The notes below the pieces were generated by a model that worked only from the letters and a program-made list of their open reading frames with translations, did no database searches and had not been told where the DNA came from. A program made the translations under genes and the position numbers. Positions 50,112 through 60,526 of a DNA stretch of 64,000 nucleotides are shown piece after piece. The stretch covers positions 20,315,675 to 20,379,674 of the forward strand of contig NC_135560.1 of NCBI RefSeq assembly GCF_964340395.1, written 5' to 3'. The stretch is from Glandiceps talaboti. Taxonomy: Eukaryota > Hemichordata > Enteropneusta > Spengelidae. Every line of letters starts with the position of its first letter. The stretch's first letter is position 1.

Positions 50112-50520
50112 AACTAAAGGTACAATAGTGCTATAGGCTTGGTAAAATGTCTTTGTCTGTCTGTTTTTTCTGTTTATGCAATATAAACCATCAATAAATT
50201 GGCACAAATGTGGCTAGCAACCAAGACCTTGCCATAGCAACAACAACAGTAATAGTGTACATGTTTTTGTATACTGAAAATAAGAGGAATTGGTAGCCAA
50301 GTGAATAAACACAACTATATACCTAGCAATAAAGACTATACCAATTTTAGCAGCCAAATGCCGGTTGTCTTTTGCTAAGATACAATTGTGAGGTGTACTC
50401 AAGTGAATGAGCATTCAGAAATTGATGTGAATTTGCATAGCACCATAAGAAGCGACTAACAATATCGTTTGCAAAGTTATGCAGTTGTACTACAATGCCA
50501 TTGGCTGTATTTTATATCAA
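50112..50520 (+). repeat. short copy of the 8.29-kb dispersed repeat with both ends
   Basis: Starts TACAATAGTGCTATAGGCTT and TCTGTCTGTCTG, continues with three degenerate 110-bp blocks (gccatagcaacaacaac), and ends CAGTTGTACTACAATGCCAT+TGGCTGTATTTTA, as the larger copy does. Useful for defining the ends of the element. Confidence 0.65.
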
Positions 50521-52266
50521 TATAACAGCTGTAAATTTGTTTTTAAGGCAACGTCCAAATAATTATTCATGACACAAACTTACAAAGGATATGGTATATG
50601 TATTAAGTTTTACTAACTTTTTTCTTGAATAAATGATTTAAAGACTCAAAATTTCACTGAAAATTAGTTTAGCGCAATCAAATAAAGAATGAGTTGTATA
50701 CTATGTAATGGGTAATGATCAAAAGGAGGGCTACAGAGCAGATATTGCACCAACAGAATGTGTAGGTAAGTGCACTATCTGCAAAGCTCGCCCAAGTCAA
50801 GTTCATTAAGCAGCTTACACCACCACATTCACACCATTTATGTGTTTGAAACTGAGTTTGAAATTGAAATTGAAATTGAAATTTATTTTCCACAAAATAA
50901 CTTGGCATACAAATATTAGAGAAGTGAACATTAATATCCAAAACAAAAAACGATTTAAGGTTGTGGGTGAGACTAGAAAGTAGTTTTAAGAAAACTAATG
51001 GAGCCTAGCCACTCCATTTCAAAAGTGTCAATTGCATATCATACATTTTGCAAACTTATTATTAAAGATAAAATTTCTCGGCCCAATATAGTTAAAAGCA
51101 GCTAAATAACCCCATCAAAGAATCATCAAGCCACTGAATGTGTTTGGAAGTTTATGATTTTTGAATGGCCATCAAAAGACACCAGTGTGTGGTCACAAAT
51201 TAGCCAATCGGTTTTGAGGATATATGTTCACAAATTAGCAAGTCATTGCATGCAACAGCCCAGTGATTGGCCAGTTTATTTCAACCACCAGGCACATGTG
51301 GAACAGGTGTTTCTATCAGTTGTGTCATTCCGGGATTTGATATTGATGTGATAGGTCGGACAGTCATTCCGTGGGCACTACACGTTGTGGGACATGTGTT
51401 TGTAGATAGTAATCTAGTTTTGCTTCTCCATGATTTCAGGAACAGACTGGCGAGTAAAATTTTGAATCCTCGTGTCCTCTAAATTTGTACGTCACCTTCT
51501 GATTTTTTTGTTTTTGTCCACAAGACTTGAAACCGGCAAAATCTTGCGTGATTTCACTGACCACTGGGTTATCACTATCGCTCCTCTGTAAGTCTGACTG
51601 TTAGCTACAGTCTTGCTGATTGAACATTTTCGACCTGTAAAAAGACCTTGAATTTGAGCAGTATACATTCCTTGTGGCGCTGATGTAAACAATGTTTAGG
51701 TGTTGAAATCTATTTTTGAAGTGACAGTTGTATAGTTGTTGTTTTTTTGTGAGCGTGTTATTGTTCGAGGGTTTGCACTAAAGTTAGTTTTAAGTGCAAA
51801 CCCCGGGGGGAATGAAAAGCTCAAAAATTAAAAAGCGAAAAACAAACTCACGCTACAATTGTTGCAGCCATGTCTGAGACATATCAGAGAAATAATGTTG
51901 TACTCTATGGGACTATTACCCTTTCGCAAACACCCCTTGTTATACTGTTCATCAAAAGTATGCAGTTGTGAGCAAGTTTCCAAAGGAAGGTACATGTATG
52001 TCTTCATGGGAAGGTGTTCTCATAGGAATCATTATGCCAGTTTTCATAGGAATTCCTTCACAAACAGAAATCTTGTCGATTTCGTGATGAGGTGTTACCA
52101 AATTCGTAGGCACTATTTCACTTATTGCAATAACAAATCTTCAAATTGATTCCCAAATAGTTAACTTTTACATCAGATATAAATCATCTTTGATTACTGT
52201 CAGGAGAGGAGGAGATATTGACGATTGAACACTAAATGGACAATCCCGATTTGTCGTCACAGAATT

Positions 52267-52361
52267 AATTCACTCACTCACTCACTCACCCTCACTCACT
52301 CACTCACTCACTCACTCACTCACTCACTCACTCACTCACTCACGCACGCACGCACACATAC

Positions 52362-52406
<45 letters not shown>
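52267..52406 (+). repeat. (CACT)n/(CACG)n/(CA)n microsatellite
   Basis: CACT run passing through CGCA into CA. Confidence 0.95.
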
Positions 52407-52407
<1 letters not shown>

Positions 52408-53358
52408 CTGCTGTACTCCATTACAATCTTGGTTTGAGGCACAAAGTCACCTACGATTTGAAAATATTAAGTCTTTAATTATACAAATATGAAAGCGTAT
52501 TATGTCCCAAGAACATGCATATACATAATATAAGAAGACAAGTAGTTACTAAAGTTACACTCCTTCGTTAAAGATTTCACACATCAATAACAACATAGAA
52601 AGTGTTTTTTCCCTGATATATTTGCTTTCTGTGATAAATGTAAAATGTTTCTGTAACATTTAATACCACAATAATACAAGAGAACCTGATGATCAAAATG
52701 ATGATGACGAAACACCTGATTGTGGAATAAAAGTCAAACACATAATCGATTACAAAAGACATAATTTTCTCATACATGCAATGAGATGTAATAGAGCCCA
52801 CTTCCTCGATAAATATATTGACAAATGCAACTGTTATATATTATATGAAGCGTGCCATGTTGTTTTATATAGAGACATGTTTGTTCAAAGAGTTCATTAA
52901 ATTTGTATATTTTAATCGCTTAAAACAAGCAAGAGTACGAAAACGTGACGCCAAAGACTGTATAACTCCAGGGACGAGTGATTTATAAATACTATACTAC
53001 TGACAACCTCTACGTTCTACCTGTTCTATGCAGTGCGCGTACTGCTTAAAACGCATCAAAACTTAAACTACAGTCAACCTAAGGCCATCATCACAGCAGT
53101 ATAGCTAGTAAATAAATGGTGAAGCCAGTGAAATATATATTTGGAAAAGTACTATAGTAACTCAACTCAGTAAATCTTAGTTAAACACGTGCATTAAGAT
53201 CATATAAATAAATAAAACTCCACCAGGATGGTTGTACGTAAACATATATGCAAACATTCAAAATACCAAAATCACGATTTTCAGAGGTATGTCAGTATAC
53301 TGCACGAATAAGAATGTTCAAACTGGAAATATATATATAGATATAGTAGTAATAGTTG

Positions 53359-53678
53359 TCATTTCATTGTCGATGTGGTACATGGGCTGTCTCTCTGCAA
53401 AATGTCCAACTTTTCGTGCATATTTCGTTTCCATTTTCTGACGTAACTCTGTGCAGAAATAAGCAACCGACTTTCTTTGTCATCAAAATTTGTAGACAAG
53501 CTTCCCATTATCACGTACTCTTTGTCAAAACGAAGACGAGGACATCGGCAAGTACTTTGGACCCATAGAAATTCTCGATGAGACAAATTGAATCGGTTTC
53601 GATATGTTTGGATGACGGTGACGTCATAACGGATCTGGTCATTCACTTGTCTTTCAGCGAGAACCCTTATGTGAGAAA
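53359..53678 (-). CDS. ADAMTSL5-like: ADAMTSL5-like last exon: NTR domain body
   Basis: Acceptor GCCTCTAG, phase 1, stop at 53359. Encodes VSHIRVLAERQVNDQIRYDV, then NRFNLSHREFLWV and STCRCPRL, with a last cysteine near the end (SPCTTSTMK). Matches the human FVFQARVLG...CPCP NTR block. Confidence 0.93.
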
Positions 53679-54337
53679 CTAGAGGCAATGGAGAAGAAGG
53701 TGATTGGAATGAACTATGTTAACTACTGTCATTTCTATGTAAAACAGATATCGAGGAAATGGGGGAGGGGGTCATATCACTACAATATCTAAACGACAAA
53801 AAGTGCGATAATACTGTAAAGTGGACAAAATTCAAGTAAGTCTTGGAAAAAAACCTAGTCTTTTGGTGTAAAAGTATAGGTTAATCAGAACTTCTTGTCT
53901 TTGCTGAAACATTCCTAAGTGAAACATATAATAACCATTCGTTATTATTTCATCTTCATATCATTGTAAACGATCTTACTGGTGTTCAATACTCTGAACT
54001 AGTGTATAAGAGTCCTTCAGTTTAGGAATTTGAACCCCTGGTTATTATTGATAAAGGCGTCTCAATGGAGAGAACAGTGCTCAATGCAATATTAGTAACA
54101 AAGCGTAATATACTTAATCGAAGAAATTAGGAAGTCTTAGTAGCCATAACTCAAGAGTTTCACGCTTTTGCGATCATCAGATCAGTATGTCAACCTCATC
54201 ACTACCACATTCAAAAAATCCCTATTAAGAAGTAGATTAGTCCATCCTTCCTGTTACGCAATGTACTAACCAACATCTTACAACAATAGACCTTGGCACA
54301 CTGCTAAAGTCATCTGGTGATCGCAAAAGCGTGGAAC

Positions 54338-54396
<59 letters not shown>

Positions 54397-57300
54397 TGCA
54401 AATCGTGCAATGAACTTACCGAAACCACTGTTACAAAAATGAGTTTTCATATCCCCGCGCACTTTCCTGCATTTAGGACATTTTTCTGCAAAAAAAGATA
54501 TTATAAGCTTATATATCGATTTATGTAATGTTATGTAAAAACTACAAGATGTGCATGTGACGTGACTCTTAATTTTGTTTGCATTATTTAATGGTTAAGT
54601 TATTTATATAAATAACACTTACTCTTATCAGTCGATCCTGGATTTGACCTTCCACGTTGCTTCTTCCTAGAAGAATCTGAAATATATAAATAACCGTTCA
54701 TTTAACAATTATCCTGGTATCTTATAAAGTATTTGCAACACAGTCAAGCAGTCCACACTGAGTCACGATCAAAAAATACATGTAATGTGAATAGTATATA
54801 TGGATATTATATATGGGGGGGGGGGGGTCAGCCTGTTTTTTTGGGTTTTACAGATGGGGAGGGGTCAGTGACTTTTTGTCGGCCCGATTTAAGAATCCAC
54901 CGCGCCCCCCAGGCTGGAGAAACTGGCCGGTCCCTTAGGTGACAATAGATGACGTTTATACATATCTGAATGCCATTTACTAATTGCTTTTTGATGAATA
55001 ACAATTTGACATTGAAGTGTGCTTAATCCGTGCAAGTGAGTGCGTCAACATCATAGGGTAGTACTTTTTAATGCTGCAGACAATAATTTCCATCATTTTC
55101 TTGATTTAATTGCGTAAAAAATATAACCGTATAGTTCTCCTGTAAAGACATATAAATTACAATTACAGAATATAGTATTTCATTTGAGTATTTGACATTT
55201 AATACTCAATAAACCAAACATATTTTGTGCAAGTTTGTGTAGGCGTGAATTTCCTGAACGCAATATATCAATGTGCCTGTCTATTGTTATCGAAGCATTA
55301 GAAATGACACGAGATCTCTGGGTGGTCGCATAGAAGTGCCTCCAGCGGTGAGAGTCTGGGTAGCCGAGAGAGTACATCACTTGTGAAGTACGGAACTGTG
55401 ATGGCTACGAATCAAACCTACCTGTTTGCTTTCTTTTTTTGTTGGTGTCAGTTTTGACTTTTTTGTTGGCTCCATCTTGTCCATTGGATTCAGCACCGAT
55501 GTCAGGAATGTCATGTTGTTCATGTTTACTTTCCTGTACTTTTGCTTTGACATCTTCTTTCTTTGTTTCTGTAATATTTTTAGCTCGATTTTGAAGACTG
55601 TGCAATTCATTGGGTAACCAATATTCATACGTAATTCCGGGATTTCGTTCCCTAAACAAAACCTGTATGATAAAATCGTTGAAAAGGTGTAAAAAATGAA
55701 TTGATGAGAACTTCATTGTAGACACCAGGCGATATTATGCTATTTGCTCTATTGCCAATGTCCTGTTATGAAGACACATGAAGGATTTTCGGTTGGCTTA
55801 TTTGTACGCACATGTCATAGGCTACAGTTTCACATGTTAATAACTACAGAATGAAAAAAGCTTAGCCCGGAGACTTGAGCAAGTCTAACCCCCCCCCCCC
55901 CCAATCCGAGTTTGACACTCATAGAAACAGACAACCAAATTTCAGACCTATCTGCCTAGTAGTTTTTCCAGTCTGAAATGTTCGACCTGGCTCTTTACGC
56001 CAACGCTAACTCACGTATTTTCCCTCAGTTTATGTTTCATTACGTCATTTAAAACAGGCTCTAGTTGACGAGAATTGTGGCCCTAACCCATGGCCGACTG
56101 AAAAATTGGAGTTTCCTGTGCTTATTAACTGTATTTAAAAACAAACAACAAACAAACAACAAACAACAGCAATAAACAGTACGTATCAACTAAATGACTA
56201 TTATGATTATATCTCATCAACAAATGGTATGTCACACAGTCTCAAATAGCATGTTACTATGTATTTGGATACCATATACAACCATAGTAATGGACTTCAC
56301 CAACCATAAGTTGCAAGTCGTGACTGGTTGGTCCTGCGGCAGCTATGCGTTCATGGTCATCAGGTGTACGTTGGTAGTGTATAGATGTACCCACTGCCTT
56401 ATATTTCCCTGGCCAATTTATGATCCAGTTGCCGTTTAACAAGTAGTCATCATCCTTCATTAACGCTGTACACGAAAAGAAAAGTGAATATCGTACAGAT
56501 CCATGAAACATTTAGAATTCTTTATAATGAACTTTGTGTACCTCAGACTACACTGAAAGAATCACAGTTGTCCTCTTTTTAAGGTGGAATGCCCCTTAGG
56601 GACAAATTTCCCCGAAAATCAAAGTTCTTTAATTCTCTTGTTCCTGGGGTCTTTTTGAAATAATACAAGAAATGGTGGGTTTGACCGTCTTGTTTTCAAG
56701 GAAATCATCAATCATTTATTTGGCGGCCATATTGGATTCTACGGCCATATTGGATTCTAAAATGCCTTAATTTTTTGATATCATTGACCACTATTTCAAA
56801 ACTGTGTACGGTGACTCCCTATTTTATTCATTGATTTTAACTAAGAACAGGTTGTAGTGTTCTTGAACAAAAGTAACAGCAAAAGTTGAAGAGTTTCTTT
56901 CCAAGATACATTTCACTCTAAACTGATGTACACAGCAATGTGAAGCGCAGACACAAACGACTCTCTCTCAGTCTACGTGTACTCGGTCAGTCCTTGACCA
57001 AGGCTGTGTCGTGATCATAGTGTACACTTTACCTTACAGGGTGTTTTGCAGTCAACGCTTTGATAAAGTCGAGAGAAATCGTCATTTGAAAGAAATTATA
57101 ATGTCTGTTATCAGTTGATAGTAAATAATTCCATAGATTCTACTAATAACTGGACAATTTCGAAAGCGAAAATAGTATAACAATCCTCAAATAAGGACTA
57201 GTAATAAATAGCAACGAATTTACCATAATAACGACGGAACAATGATAACGAAATAACTATGATAATGAACTAATCATTACAACTTCATGTATGACCATAT

Positions 57301-60300
57301 TCATCTTGATGAACGAATGTTTGTACAATTTGTAGGAACATTTTGACAAGCCTCGGAATCACATATGAGAAATTTCGTTGAAATAAGTCATCACTGTAGT
57401 ATCACAGTGTAAAATTGTAATATTTTGAACAATTTTGATTACAGTTTGAATGCAAAGAGTTTACGATACAATTTGACGTGTCAAGGAACAGGACCACGCC
57501 CTCTGTCGACAAAAGTATGAAAGAAGATTATACCGGCACTCTCTGACCACATCGTCACAGAATTATGAAATTGTAAACAACACTGCTGTTCTGAACAGTT
57601 GATATAAGAAATTTGTATCTCGGTATATTCGAATACGTTCTCATTTTGGCAGGCATATCCAAAATAATCTGTTTGTTTTATACGTCGTTTTAGTTTAGTC
57701 TTTGTTGTGTATACGTATGCATATTATATCATAAATGACCATACCTAAATAATTTCTGCTTGTATCTATGATTTCGAGGTACGTGGCTCCCTTTGGTATC
57801 GTCGCTACTTTGTTATATCCTAATAAACCTGAAATGTTAATAAGAATAGTCAGTTAGGGAGTCTTATCAAGTTGCCTTTATCATTATTTTACTGTACCTT
57901 CTAAATTTGTAAGTAAACTTGATGTCGCCCATAGTCCTGTCGACATACTCAACTAACATCTGCATTTTAATTTATTTATAAGCTGAAATAGAAGTAGTCA
58001 ATTTAAACATCACATTTGTATCGAGCATGATCTTTAACGATTGATTGCTGAAAATAAACAGACAAATAGCTTGTTGAAAATCTTGGTAGAATATAAGATG
58101 AAGGTATCAACAGAGCGACAGCTTCGTCCACGTGCTAGGTAATCGGCCACTGATGAATGTGACAAAGTCATTGAGATGAATCTGAATTCCCCAATGCGCT
58201 TCTTACGTGAGTTAAGAAAAGGACCAAATTTGGTAGTTAGAAATCTGGGAACTCCTCCATATTTACCTGATGTAGGAAACTCCTTAACATAGGTATTTTG
58301 ATGATGAATACAGGTGCTTCCATCGCCACCACAAACACGACAGGCGTCTTCTGTTTTATTTGAGCCAAGGACACCGTCACAGCCGACGTGCTGTCAATAG
58401 TAAAATTCATCATATAAACTGACCAGGGAATTAAAAATGGCGGCTCCCCCGCAGTTATTATTAAAGTTGGTAAACTTATAGTGAATGTATTACATCATGA
58501 AAGGCATTCCGAGTAAACATCTTTTATGCGATTTTAATTTCTTAGTCCAGAGACATGGCTATCTGGCACTCGTGACACACTGGCTGTTCTGAAATAAGAC
58601 GTTGTAAAGTTGGATAGCCAAGTCTCTGAGCTATAATGGTTTCCTATGCCTATAGTATATACAACAGTAATAACGTACAACCCAACTTCAACACATACTA
58701 CTAAAACATCTCGCTGTCATTTATATTGTCGCTGGCTCCTTCCTTGAATCAATTCTCTATAAACCATACCATAAAATACAAGACGGTTTACACATTTAAA
58801 TGCTTTGTTTTAATTATTGTGGACAGTATTTCTTCACCATGTACTAAGTCCTAAAAATCTATTAGTTTGCTGTGTATATTTTATTCCCACATCTCATAAA
58901 GGGTGCACCCCAGTTAAAGCCACCGAATTTGGATATCTCACCGTACCACGCATATACCACCGACGCACATGTCTCTGTCTTCTGTATTACACGTTGTACC
59001 ATCTAAAACTTGTCCGAAGTTGTAATAGAACCATCGGTCACGTGAATAACACTGCAGTTGGCATGGTAGGGTTACTGTGGTAACAACATACATAAATTTG
59101 GCGTCAATGACAGTGTACCAATTCACTTGGTTTGTCAAATCATGAAGGAATGTACCATTCTGGGGGTAACATACGTATCAGGAAACGAGCAGAATTTTCG
59201 TCCCCCCTTCCCCGTAAATGATGCTCGTTCCTTAGTATCAAATGCAACTCCTTTACAGGACTTTGAGTGTTACGCACTTACTGTTTTCATTTGCAATTTA
59301 AAAGAATGCGTGCATGCAAACGTTTACTTGCATTGAAGAAAGGTCGATCCTAAGCATATCGTATACTGCCCTCACTACTTGTATTGTAAGTTTCTCTTGT
59401 TTTTAATCTGTAGCTGGAATGTTCAATACGCCACACTATGAATTTCAACTTTTGAGTTCGATTTTTTTGCTCACTATTCTCAGAACGTTATACAAGAATG
59501 AAACAGTGAAAATGAATAATATTTTAGAGCAAATAAATCAACATAAAATAGACTTACCATCTAAATAAGGTACCCAATCTTTGGCTACTTGGCCTAGAAC
59601 CTGTCTGCCATTATAAAGTGTACACTGCAACTCTCTGAAATCTCGAGAACCGCGAGGACATTCCTTCGGAGACAATAGAAAAGTAATACATCGTCTTAAA
59701 ACTGAAAGGAGTAGTTATGCTCAACAATAATATTTTTGCTCAAAATAGCACAGTAAACGTCATAGTTGTACATCTTGTGACAATAATTTTCACAGAATTA
59801 TCATAACTTTTGGCCACAGTTATGACATAACGGTCTTGTTTGGTGCAAACATGATGATTGACAGGTTCTCAGGTTTAACGATTTATCAATGTATAATGAT
59901 TATGTGAGAATGGCTGTATATATCAGGTCATAATTACATTGACAGTGTCTTTGCCAGTGAAAGATTTTATGCAAGATGCTAGTGAGTACACAGAACTTCG
60001 TTACAAGTGCGTTCTAAACGGGTCGGCAAACGCCTAGAAGGGCGATGAAAAGAGCACTGGTAGAAGAGATATGAGAGAATAACTTTAGTATTAAAATGTT
60101 GGCATATTGAGACCACCACTGAAACAATCCAGGTGACCCCTATTGACATTGTAAATAGCTTCTGACATAATATACATGCATGAAGTACTGCTGTATATGC
60201 TGTACGGTTATCTTTCACCTTCCAAGTAATCCATGCACTTACTGTGGTGTCAATTTAAAGTGAGCCGCAGCAGTCAGACAGCGTTTGTAATACTAATACC

Positions 60301-60410
60301 TTTATGAATTATAGGTGAAATTTTGAAAATAATAATGGGTGATTTCAAATAAATTTTTGCTCTTGATAATAATTGACTCAACGCTGACCCGGGCGCTGAC
60401 CGCGAGACAG

Positions 60411-60460
<50 letters not shown>

Positions 60461-60490
60461 CACACAAACACACACACACACAAACACACA

Positions 60491-60526
<36 letters not shown>

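Larger units (their letters stand above)
46906..53358. other. spacer between convergent genes
   Basis: SERINC (plus) and the ADAMTSL5-like gene (minus) point at each other here, so the stretch holds both 3' untranslated regions. No exon recognised. Besides the repeats listed, a few AATAAA sites follow the SERINC stop (for example near 48323 and 49620), none clearly preferred. Confidence 0.5.

Noticed and set aside
55377-55628. 83-codon minus-strand ORF
   Set aside because: Shadow frame of the ADAMTSL5-like linker exon.
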